DNA of 6,036 nucleotides. Source: Halococcaceae archaeon (GTDB lineage Archaea > Halobacteriota > Halobacteria > Halobacteriales > Halalkalicoccaceae). The stretch lies in assembly GCA_007129135.1 (NCBI GenBank), contig SKWB01000332.1, positions 1 to 6,036 of the forward strand, in the 5' to 3' direction. A program made the position numbers and the translations under genes. Under the pieces are notes generated by a model that ran no database searches, was not told where the DNA came from, and saw nothing but the letters and a program-made list of their open reading frames with translations. This document shows, piece by piece, positions 1 to 5,557 of the stretch (its first letter is position 1; every line of letters starts with the position of its first letter).

Positions 1-114
1 CCCCGGAACACGAGGACCGCCCTGCTCGGCGTCGGCTACCTCGTCGGGCTGACCGTCGCTCTCTGGGCCGGGATGTACGCGCTGTCGGTGGTGATCGACC
101 TGCTGTTCTTCTGA
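1..114 (+). CDS. C-terminal end of a small membrane protein (partial)
   Basis: Frame 1 is open from the left edge to the TGA at 112-114 and gives 37 residues. There is no upstream start inside the window; the only in-frame ATG (73) falls in the middle of the hydrophobic stretch, so the gene begins outside. The residues are almost all hydrophobic (LLGVGYLVGLTVALWAGMYA, then LSVVIDLLFF), with a short Arg/Thr-rich lead (PRNTRT). This reads as one or two closely packed transmembrane segments ending at the extreme C-terminus. I do not recognise the family and assign no function. About 87 bp separate the stop from the next gene, so it could be read with the mrp operon or independently. Confidence 0.6.
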   Translation, partial: PRNTRTALLGVGYLVGLTVALWAGMYALSVVIDLLFF

Positions 115-201
115 GACGACTGTGCGATACGAAATCACCGTTCGATCGATACGACTCCCCGCGCGCACGACACACGATCAAACGCACACGACATACGACC
201 C

Positions 202-1308
202 ATGACGACAGACACGGGCCACGAACCGACGAAACGAGAACTGCTCGAACGCCTCGAAACGATCGAGGACCCCGATCTCGGCGAGGACATCGTCTCGCTG
301 GGGCTGGTGAACCACGTACGGGTGGCCGACGGGACCGCGACGGTCTCGCTGGCGTTCAACGCGCCGTACGCCCCGACGGAGGTCGACCTCGGCGAACGGA
401 TCCGCGAGGCGGTCCTCGACTGTGGCCTCGAACCGGAGGTGACCGCCCACGTCGGGGCCGACCAGGGCTTCGACGAGGTGGTGCTGCCGAACGTCCGGAA
501 CGTCGTCGCCGTCGCCTCCGGGAAGGGCGGCGTCGGGAAGACGACGGTGGCGGGGAACCTCGCCGCCGGGCTCAACGACCGCGGCGCGCGCGTCGGGATC
601 CTCGACGCGGACGTCCACGGGCCGAACGTCCCGCGGGTGCTGCCGGTCGACGGCGAGCCGGGGGTGACACCGAACGACGAGCTCGTCCCGCCGCGCTCGG
701 AGGGGGTGATGGTGATGAGCATGCGCTTTCTCACCGAACACGCCGACGACCCGGCGATCCTCCGCGGCCCGATGGTGAACAACGTGATGTCGAAGTTCCT
801 CCGGGGGGTCGAGTGGGGTCGTCTGGACTACCTGATCGTCGATTTACCCCCTGGCACCGGCGACGCCTCGCTCGACCTGCTCCAGACGATGCCCGTCACG
901 GGGGCGCTGATCGTGAGCACCCCACAGCGGATGTCGCTCGACGACGCCCGGAAGGGTATCAGGATGTTCGAGGAACACCACGCCCCGATCCTGGGGGTCG
1001 TCGAGAACATGGCGGCGTTCCGGTGTCCGGGCTGTGAGGACGACCACGAGGTGTTCGGGGGCGAGGGTACGGAGGCACTCCGCGAGGACCACGACGTGCC
1101 GCTCGTCGGCCGACTGCCCCTCCATCCGGACTTCGGGGCGGACGGGACCGAGCGTCCGGTCGTGCGCGAGCCCGGGAGCGCCGTCCACGGGGTGACGAGC
1201 GAGCTGGTGGGGACGGTCGCGGACCGGATCAGCGAGGTCAACAGGGAACGGGTCGCCGAAAACCGGGAGGAGGGTCGGACCACCGACACACGCCCGAGCA
1301 CACCGTGA
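202..1308 (+). CDS. mrp: Mrp/NBP35-family Fe-S cluster carrier ATPase with N-terminal MIP18 (DUF59) domain
   Basis: Cytosolic P-loop ATPase that, in this family, binds a 4Fe-4S cluster between two subunits and passes it to target apoproteins. The 368 residues are a normal length. Residues about 10-88 form a MIP18/DUF59 domain (EDPDLGEDIVSLGLVNHV). From about 98 the ATPase begins: the deviant Walker A SGKGGVGKTT with its signature Lys is at 106-115, DADVHGPN at 135-142, and DLPPGTGD (switch II/Walker B) at 214-221. The CPGC pair at 275-278 is the expected cluster ligand motif. The usual Cys of the DUF59 domain is absent (NAPYAP around 53-58), which I recall as common in haloarchaea. The ATG at 202 starts right at the DUF59 domain; the region before it shows no good Shine-Dalgarno, so a short or absent leader is likely. 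The stop codon overlaps the next gene's GTG, pointing to coupled translation. The Arg/Glu-rich tail (346-368) is not conserved family sequence. Confidence 0.95.
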   Translation: MTTDTGHEPTKRELLERLETIEDPDLGEDIVSLGLVNHVRVADGTATVSLAFNAPYAPTEVDLGERIREAVLDCGLEPEVTAHVGADQGFDEVVLPNVRNVVAVASGKGGVGKTTVAGNLAAGLNDRGARVGILDADVHGPNVPRVLPVDGEPGVTPNDELVPPRSEGVMVMSMRFLTEHADDPAILRGPMVNNVMSKFLRGVEWGRLDYLIVDLPPGTGDASLDLLQTMPVTGALIVSTPQRMSLDDARKGIRMFEEHHAPILGVVENMAAFRCPGCEDDHEVFGGEGTEALREDHDVPLVGRLPLHPDFGADGTERPVVREPGSAVHGVTSELVGTVADRISEVNRERVAENREEGRTTDTRPSTP

Positions 1309-1550
1309 CGGCCCTCCACGCACCCGTCTCCCGCTCGGCGATCCAGAACAGAAAGCGGGCGCTCACGAAGACCGTCTGCTACCGGCTGTTCATGCTCCTG
1401 CTCACCGTGACGGTCGCGTGGCTCGTCGTCGGCGATGTCGGCGACGCGCTCAACATCGGGATCGCGACCAACCTGCTCAAGACCGGCACCTACTACCTCT
1501 ACGAACGGGCGTGGGACCACGTCACCTGGGGGGTTTCGGATCCGCCGTGA
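1305..1550 (+). CDS. DUF2061 family two-helix membrane protein
   Basis: An 81-residue membrane protein. After a basic, probably cytoplasmic N-terminus (QNRKRALTKT), hydrophobic helices lie at about 24-43 (YRLFMLLLTVTVAWLVVG) and 47-66 (ALNIGIATNLLKTGTYYLY), followed by YERAWDHVTWG. The pattern K-T-x-x-Y-R, a two-helix hairpin, then K-T-x-x-Y-Y-x-x-E-R-x-W-x-x-x-x-W-G is the DUF2061 signature as I know it. The biochemical role of this family is not established. The GTG start at 1305 overlaps the mrp stop (GTGA), and its own stop overlaps the mobA GTG in the same way. It therefore sits in the middle of a tightly coupled operon with a Fe-S carrier and a Moco enzyme. The other in-frame ATG (codon 30) lies inside the first helix and would destroy it, so the GTG start is preferred. 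Confidence 0.85.
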   Translation: MTALHAPVSRSAIQNRKRALTKTVCYRLFMLLLTVTVAWLVVGDVGDALNIGIATNLLKTGTYYLYERAWDHVTWGVSDPP

Positions 1551-2197
1551 CCCGATACGAGACCGTTTCCGAGGCGGGTTCGCGAACCGGGGTCGTCCTC
1601 GCCGGCGGACGCTCCGTCCGGTTCGGTGAGGACGACAAGGCGCTCGCGAGGTTCGAGGGGGAGACGCTGCTCGCCCGGGTCGTCGACCGCGTCGGAGCGG
1701 TCACCGACGGCGTCCTGGTGAGCTGCCGGGCGGCGCAACGACGCCCGTTCCTCCGGGTGCTCTCCGATCGGCCGACCGGCGTCTGTACGGTCGCGGACCC
1801 CGTCGACGACGGCGGGCCCGTCGTCGGCCTCGCGGCCGCCCTCCGGTGCTGTCGGGCACCGACCGTGGTGGTCGTCGCCTGCGACAACCCGTTGGCCTCG
1901 CCCGCGTTCCTCGACGCGCTCTGTGCGGGGCTGGCCGGTCACGACGGGGTCGTCCCGTACGTCGGCGGCACGCTGAGGCCGCTCCAGGCCGCGTTCAAGC
2001 GTGAGGCGCTCGAATCCGCCTGTCTCGACTCGCTCGCGGACGGCGAGCGAAGCGTCCACGAGGTCCTCGCCCGTCTTGATCTGTTAGTCGTGCGCCCTTC
2101 TGCCCTCCCCGTCGACGTCGCCGACCGGTCGTTCACCGATGTCAACACCAGGGAGACGCTCGGGGCGCTCGTCCGCGGCAAGCGGTCGGCGCGCTAG
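1547..2197 (+). CDS. mobA: molybdenum cofactor guanylyltransferase MobA
   Basis: Nucleotidyltransferase that joins GMP from GTP to molybdopterin, making the MGD cofactor of nitrate, DMSO and formate-type oxidoreductases; cytosolic. Starting at GTG 1547 it has 216 residues, close to the usual ~200. Motifs in order: LAGGRSVRFGEDDKAL at 18-33 (the nucleotide-binding LAGGxSxRxGxDK loop with one extra acidic residue), ADPVDDGGPVVGLAAAL at 83-99, ACDNP at 111-115 with the metal-binding Asp113 (Asn where the family usually has Met), PLQAAFKR at 145-152, and FTDVNTRETL at 196-205, matching the terminal F-x-N-x-N-T-P-x-D-L motif loosely. The reading frame is open further upstream (an ATG at 1418), but that part is Arg-rich shadow sequence inside the DUF2061 gene. 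The GTGA overlap and the motif position set the start at 1547. A distantly related MobA-like transferase is possible but less likely. Confidence 0.88.
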   Translation: MTRYETVSEAGSRTGVVLAGGRSVRFGEDDKALARFEGETLLARVVDRVGAVTDGVLVSCRAAQRRPFLRVLSDRPTGVCTVADPVDDGGPVVGLAAALRCCRAPTVVVVACDNPLASPAFLDALCAGLAGHDGVVPYVGGTLRPLQAAFKREALESACLDSLADGERSVHEVLARLDLLVVRPSALPVDVADRSFTDVNTRETLGALVRGKRSAR

Positions 2198-2204
2198 CCG
2201 AACC

Positions 2205-2233
2205 CCGATGGGCGGCCGGCACGGCACCATCGG
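2205..2233 (+). terminator. hairpin just downstream of mobA, possible terminator or processing site
   Basis: CCGATGG (2205-2211) pairs perfectly with CCATCGG (2227-2233). Inside it GCCG (2215-2218) pairs with CGGC (2222-2225) around a 3-nt loop. It begins 7 nt after the mobA stop. No T-run follows, and archaeal termination usually relies on T-tracts, so a transcript-end or mRNA-stabilising role is a guess. The ATG at 2208, an alternative start for the following gene, would be buried in this stem. Confidence 0.3.
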
Positions 2234-2242
2234 CCCTGGGGT

Positions 2243-2271
2243 ATCGTACGATGTGTTCGTCAATAGAGTTA
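2243..2271 (+). promoter_or_regulatory. candidate promoter/operator of the NO reductase gene
   Basis: A perfect 10-bp palindrome, ATCGTACGAT (2243-2252), is followed by GTTCG (2255-2259) and then the most AT-rich patch of the gap, CAATAGAGTTA (2261-2271). The AT-rich patch could serve as a TATA element, which would put the transcript start near 2290 and leave a short leader containing the Shine-Dalgarno at 2304. CGTAC-N5-GTTCG (2245-2259) resembles the CGAAC-N4-GTTCG type element that I recall for the haloarchaeal denitrification regulator NarO, but it has one mismatch and one extra spacer base. The assignment is tentative. Confidence 0.35.
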
Positions 2272-2303
2272 GGTGGGTGGGGGAGAACGTTAGTCGCTAC
2301 CAA

Positions 2304-2308
2304 GGTGA
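2304..2308 (+). promoter_or_regulatory. Shine-Dalgarno GGTGA that decides the NO reductase start
   Basis: GGTGA matches the archaeal anti-Shine-Dalgarno core (TCACC near the 16S 3' end) and ends 7 nt before the ATG at 2316. The same frame is open further upstream, with ATGs at 2139 and 2208. Codons between 2208 and 2315 include AAT, AGA, GTT, AGG, AGT and CAA, which are unlike the G/C-ending codons that take over right after 2316. This supports 2316 as the true start. Confidence 0.65.
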
Positions 2309-2315
2309 GACACCG

Positions 2316-3155
2316 ATGTTCATCACGCCAGGGGTAGCGAAGGAGGCGCTGATCGGCGACCGTGGGATCGGGTCCTCGGTCCGTCGGTCCGCGAGTTCGG
2401 TCCTGAACGGCGATCGGGACGAGAACGCGACGAGCGTGTCGGGCGTCGGGGACCAGGTCGCCCGAACCCTGGGGCGGTACACGGACGCCCGACCGCCCCT
2501 CGCGGAGGGGGTGGCCACCGACGAGCCCGGGGGTGCGTTCGAAGACCACGTCGAGCGGGCGCTCGATGCGTTCGTCGCCCGCTACGGCCTGGACAGGACT
2601 CGGCTTGACGACGACACGCTCGAGGGGATCCGATCGCGGTTCGCCGCGCGCACCGAGGAGGGCGTCCGGGAGCTGCTCGACGGGCTCGCAGAGGAGATAG
2701 CCGGCGAGCACGAGGCCACCGACGGCCGGGACGGTGAGCGGTCGGTCCTCGGAACGCTCGCCGGGCTGGTGACCGGCGAGGGCGAGGAGGGGATCGACGC
2801 GCTGCTCGATCGCGACGCGGCCGAACTCGCCGAGGAACTCGAACGGGCGGTCGCCGACGACCTCCCCCGGCTGGTGAGCGAGTCGCCGGCGGTCGATCCG
2901 GAGGTAGGAAGCGAGGACGTCGCGCCGGCCGTCGCGCTCATGCTCGCGTCGGTGGCGCTGCTCGGAGCCGGGGAGGGCACCGACGCGACGATCGAGCGAC
3001 ACCTCGTCGATCTCGGCACCCGACTGGTGGGCCTCGACGGTGGGAGTCACGGCGGGCCTTCCGGGCGAGCCCTCGTCGACGTCCTCACGGGACTGGTCGG
3101 CGGCCTCCGCGTCGAGGACCTGGACCTGGGGACGCTCCGGAGCCAACCGATCGGC
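2316..3155 (+). other. unrecognised N-terminal domain fused to the NO reductase (residues 1-280)
   Basis: This part of the NO reductase frame precedes the first qNOR membrane helix and matches no family I recognise. By hand count it has about 56 Asp/Glu against 26 Arg/Lys, only one Lys (residue 9), no Cys and no Trp. It looks all-helical: residues 74-94 (EDHVERALDAFVARYGLD), 99-130 (ending EEGVRELLDGLAEEIAG), 157-187 (EEGIDALLDRDAAELAEELE and on), a hydrophobic stretch at 202-219, 222-240 and 249-268. Before 74 it is Gly/Ser-rich and probably flexible. Two parts look weakly related (VLGTLAGLVTG at 144-154, VDVLTGLVGGL at 254-264). With no Cys and few His it is unlikely to hold heme or an Fe-S cluster. 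G/C-ending codons run throughout, so it is genuinely coding. In bacterial qNOR the chain before helix 1 is cytoplasmic, so a cytoplasmic regulatory, docking or assembly domain is the simplest guess. Confidence 0.6.
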
Positions 3156-5399
3156 TCGCGGGCGCTCGTCGCGCTGTTCGTCGCCAACCTCGTGGGGATG
3201 GGACTGGGTGCGGTGAAGTCCTACCGCGACGCGCCGCCGATCCCCGAGGAGATCCGCGACCCGGACGGGACGCTGGTCGTGACCGGTGAGCAGGTCCGGA
3301 TGGGCAAGAAGGCGTTCCAGGCCAACGGGCTGATGAACCAGGGGTCGATCCTGGGCAACGGCTCGTACTTCGGGGTCGACCTCACGGCCGACGCCCTGCG
3401 CCTGAAAGCCGAGTTCGTGGGCGAGTACTACGCCCGCGAACGGGGCGTCGACTCGGTCCAGTCGCTGGAGGACGGCGAGCGAGCCGCGATCGAAGAACGC
3501 GTCAGGCAGGAACTCGACACCGACGCGCCCGATGGCCCGACCATCAGCTACTCCGCGGCCGAGACGTACGCCCACCGCCGGATCAGAGAGGAGTACGTCG
3601 AGCGGTACCACGAAGGAGAGCCCGAACGGGGGATACCGTCGGGGTTCGTCGGCAGTAAGAGACAGGCCGAGCGGATCGCCGACTTCGCGGTCTGGACGGC
3701 GTGGATGGCCCACACGAACCGGCCGAACTCGGGTCACTCGTACACGAACGACTGGCCGTACGAACCCGCCGTCGGCAACCGTCCGACCGGGCAGGTGCTC
3801 GTCTGGAGCACGATCAGCGTCGTGTTGCTCGTCGCGGGCGGCGGACTGGGCGTGTGGGCATACCACACCTTCGACTTCGCCGAGCCGACGACCGAGGCTA
3901 TCGACGTTCCCTTCCCGGACGCGGTGTCGATCACGCCGACGCAGTACGCCGCCGCGTGGTACGTCCCCGTCGCGGGAGCGCTGTTCCTGGTCCAGACGCT
4001 CACCGGGGCGCTGTTGGCACACTACTACATCGAACGCACCGGCTTCTTCGGCATCGACGAGGCGCTCGGGTTCGACATCGTCTCGCTCTTTCCCTTCGCG
4101 ACGACCCGAACCTGGCACGTCAACCTGGGGGTGCTCTGGATCACGACGCTCTGGCTCGCGGGCGGGCTCTTCCTCCCGGGGCTGTTCAGCGACCGGGACC
4201 CGCCGTGGCAGGCGGCGGGAGCGACCGCGCTGTTGGGCGTCCTCGTCGCGACGACCGTCGGCGCGTTCGCGGGCGTCTGGCTCGGCACCCACGGGAAGCT
4301 CGGGACCCCGGAGGAGAGCGAACTGTGGTGGTGGATCGGCTCCGAGGGCCTCGAGTACCTCGAGGTCGGCCGGATCTGGAAGCTGTTGCTCCTCTCGGGC
4401 TTCGTCGGCTGGACCGGGCTGGTTGTCCGGGGTGTCCGTCGCGTCGAGGGCTCACCCACCGGGCTCGGGCACCTCATGGCGTACGCGGGCGGCTCGATCG
4501 CGTTGCTGTTCGCCGCGAGCATGCTCTACACGCCCGACACCAACATCGCGGTGACGGAGTTCTGGCGCTGGTGGGTCGTCCACATGTGGGTCGAGGGGGT
4601 CTTCGAGTTCTTCGTCACCGCCGTCGTCTCCGTCGCGCTGGTCTCGATGGAGCTCGTCGACCAGGGCGCCGCGGAAAAGGCGATCCTCTTCGAGGTGTTC
4701 GCGATCATGGGTGCGGGTATCGTCGGCGTCTCGCATCACTACTGGTGGGTCGGCCTGCCCGACCTCTGGGTGCCGCTCGGGACGACCTTCTCGACGCTCG
4801 AGTTCGTCCCGCTGGTGTTCGTCCTCTACCGGAGCCTCGGCGAGTACCGCTCGTTGCGCGCCCAGGGCGAGACGTTCCCCTACGCGATCCCGCTGCTGTT
4901 CATCGTCGGGAGCAGCGTCTGGAACTTCGTCGGCGGCGGCGTCCTCGGCTTCTTCATCAACCTGCCGGTGATCAACTACTACGAACACGGGACCTACCTG
5001 ACCGTCGCCCACGCCCACACGGCGACGTTCGGCGCGTTCGGGCTGCTCGCGCTCGGCCTCGGCACGTACGTCCTGCGCGTCGTCACCCCGGAGGCCGCGT
5101 GGGACCCGGCCTGGTTCCGCGGGGCGTTCTGGCTGACGAACGTCGGGCTCGTGCTCATGACGGTCGCGTCGCTGCTCCCCGTGGGCTTTCTCCAGCTTCG
5201 GACGGCGTACGCGGAGGGATACGCCGCCGCCCGGAGCCTCGAGTTCTACGAGCGACCACGGGTGCAGGCGTTGCTGTGGGCACGTACCCTCGGCGACGCC
5301 CCGATGATCCTGGGCGCGCTCGCGTTCACCGTCGGTGCGGTCAAACACCTCTCCGCCGCGCGGGGTGCGGCGACGGAGCCCACGGACGGAGCCGTCTAA
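2316..5399 (+). CDS. norB: quinol-type nitric oxide reductase (single-subunit qNOR) with a ~280-residue N-terminal extension
   Basis: Membrane heme-copper-superfamily enzyme reducing 2 NO to N2O with quinol electrons. From ATG 2316 it has 1027 residues. Residues 1-280 are an unrecognised acidic extension (separate entry). Residue 281 onwards is a complete qNOR: helix 1 at 282-300, then a soluble heme-free cytochrome-c-like domain (about 304-490) with GLMNQGSILGNG (338-349) and SYTNDWPYEP (475-484), then thirteen more helices. Ligands by family alignment: His601 and His901 for low-spin heme b, His899 for heme b3, His756, His807 and His808 for FeB. Conserved glutamates are Glu760 and Glu764 (HMWVEGVFE) and Glu829 (STLEFVP). 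No CxxCH heme c site exists, and I see no Cys in the whole chain, so it is the quinol type and not the cytochrome c type. Usual length is about 750-790 residues. It follows the mobA operon by about 118 bp with its own likely promoter and a GGTGA ribosome site. Starting instead at ATG 2940 or GTG 3027 would give a near-normal size, but neither has a comparable ribosome site. Confidence 0.95.
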   Translation: MFITPGVAKEALIGDRGIGSSVRRSASSVLNGDRDENATSVSGVGDQVARTLGRYTDARPPLAEGVATDEPGGAFEDHVERALDAFVARYGLDRTRLDDDTLEGIRSRFAARTEEGVRELLDGLAEEIAGEHEATDGRDGERSVLGTLAGLVTGEGEEGIDALLDRDAAELAEELERAVADDLPRLVSESPAVDPEVGSEDVAPAVALMLASVALLGAGEGTDATIERHLVDLGTRLVGLDGGSHGGPSGRALVDVLTGLVGGLRVEDLDLGTLRSQPIGSRALVALFVANLVGMGLGAVKSYRDAPPIPEEIRDPDGTLVVTGEQVRMGKKAFQANGLMNQGSILGNGSYFGVDLTADALRLKAEFVGEYYARERGVDSVQSLEDGERAAIEERVRQELDTDAPDGPTISYSAAETYAHRRIREEYVERYHEGEPERGIPSGFVGSKRQAERIADFAVWTAWMAHTNRPNSGHSYTNDWPYEPAVGNRPTGQVLVWSTISVVLLVAGGGLGVWAYHTFDFAEPTTEAIDVPFPDAVSITPTQYAAAWYVPVAGALFLVQTLTGALLAHYYIERTGFFGIDEALGFDIVSLFPFATTRTWHVNLGVLWITTLWLAGGLFLPGLFSDRDPPWQAAGATALLGVLVATTVGAFAGVWLGTHGKLGTPEESELWWWIGSEGLEYLEVGRIWKLLLLSGFVGWTGLVVRGVRRVEGSPTGLGHLMAYAGGSIALLFAASMLYTPDTNIAVTEFWRWWVVHMWVEGVFEFFVTAVVSVALVSMELVDQGAAEKAILFEVFAIMGAGIVGVSHHYWWVGLPDLWVPLGTTFSTLEFVPLVFVLYRSLGEYRSLRAQGETFPYAIPLLFIVGSSVWNFVGGGVLGFFINLPVINYYEHGTYLTVAHAHTATFGAFGLLALGLGTYVLRVVTPEAAWDPAWFRGAFWLTNVGLVLMTVASLLPVGFLQLRTAYAEGYAAARSLEFYERPRVQALLWARTLGDAPMILGALAFTVGAVKHLSAARGAATEPTDGAV
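2919..2972 (+). other. hydrophobic segment within the N-terminal extension (residues 202-219)
   Basis: Residues VAPAVALMLASVALLGAG form an uncharged run of 18 residues flanked by acidic sequence (EVGSED before, EGTDATIE after). It is long enough for a marginal transmembrane helix, but Ala/Gly-rich enough to be a buried helix of a soluble bundle. If it spans the membrane it would be an extra helix ahead of the 14 normal ones and would move the N-terminus outside the cell. Confidence 0.35.
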
Positions 5400-5457
5400 C
5401 GGGGTCGGGAGCCTCTCCGGGTACGGTCTCCGTGGGACGCGACGGGAGCGAGCGAAG

Positions 5458-5467
5458 GATTATTCAT
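5458..5467 (+). promoter_or_regulatory. candidate TATA-like element upstream of the last gene
   Basis: GATTATTCAT is the only clearly AT-rich patch in the 150-bp gap after the NO reductase. Its centre lies about 33 nt before an ATG at 5495 and about 88 nt before the ATG at 5550. Using the usual archaeal TATA-to-start distance of about 26-28 nt, transcription would begin near 5488-5491. That would leave the 5495 ATG nearly leaderless and the 5550 ATG with a leader of about 60 nt. Confidence 0.35.
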
Positions 5468-5494
5468 CGGCCTCGCCCTCTGCCCGCAGTAGCG

Positions 5495-5557
5495 ATGGAG
5501 AGAACACCGTTCGACCCGCCCCGAACGAGCGCACACGGACGTCGGGCGGATGAGTAA
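5495..5557 (+). CDS. possible 20-codon leader ORF overlapping the next gene's start
   Basis: An ATG a few bases after the predicted transcript start opens a 20-codon frame. The peptide begins MERTPFDPP, is rich in Arg, Pro and acidic residues, and ends with TAA inside ATGAGTAA, so its stop overlaps the ATG of the following gene by 8 nt. No family is recognisable. It could be a coupled leader peptide that delivers ribosomes to the 5550 start, which lacks a convincing Shine-Dalgarno of its own. It could also be a chance ORF in a GC-rich leader, and chance is at least as likely. Confidence 0.2.
   Translation: MERTPFDPPRTSAHGRRADE

Noticed and set aside
171..191. CACACGA repeated 14 nt apart upstream of mrp
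   Set aside because: It is a seven-base repeat in a low-complexity CA/CG-rich stretch with no palindrome or TATA context, so not supportable as an operator.
1418..1546. Upstream extension of mobA to ATG 1418
   Set aside because: It is Arg-rich shadow sequence inside the DUF2061 gene. The nucleotide-binding loop sits at the expected distance from GTG 1547, and the GTGA overlap matches the preceding junction.
2272..2283. G-rich run (GG-T-GGG-T-GGGGG) that might form a two-tier G-quadruplex
   Set aside because: The runs are too short and uneven for a confident quadruplex, and such runs arise easily in GC-rich DNA.
2139..2315. Earlier starts for the NO reductase at ATG 2139 or ATG 2208
   Set aside because: The extra codons overlap mobA or sit in a hairpin and promoter-like region, use codons unlike the rest of the gene, and lack a Shine-Dalgarno as good as the GGTGA before 2316.
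2142..4292. Very long antisense open frame (716 codons) opposite the NO reductase
   Set aside because: Its composition is Arg/Asp/Pro/Gly-rich with no recognisable motif or membrane segments, as expected for the mirror frame of a G/C-ending-codon gene. The + strand has unmistakable qNOR motifs over the same bases.
5400..5457. Possible terminator after the NO reductase
   Set aside because: I found no stable uninterrupted stem and no T-run between the stop codon and the AT-rich patch at 5458.
3701..5557. 618-codon + strand open frame overlapping the NO reductase
   Set aside because: It is an Arg-rich shadow frame of the qNOR gene. Only its last 20 codons (from ATG 5495) lie in non-coding sequence and are treated separately as a possible leader ORF.
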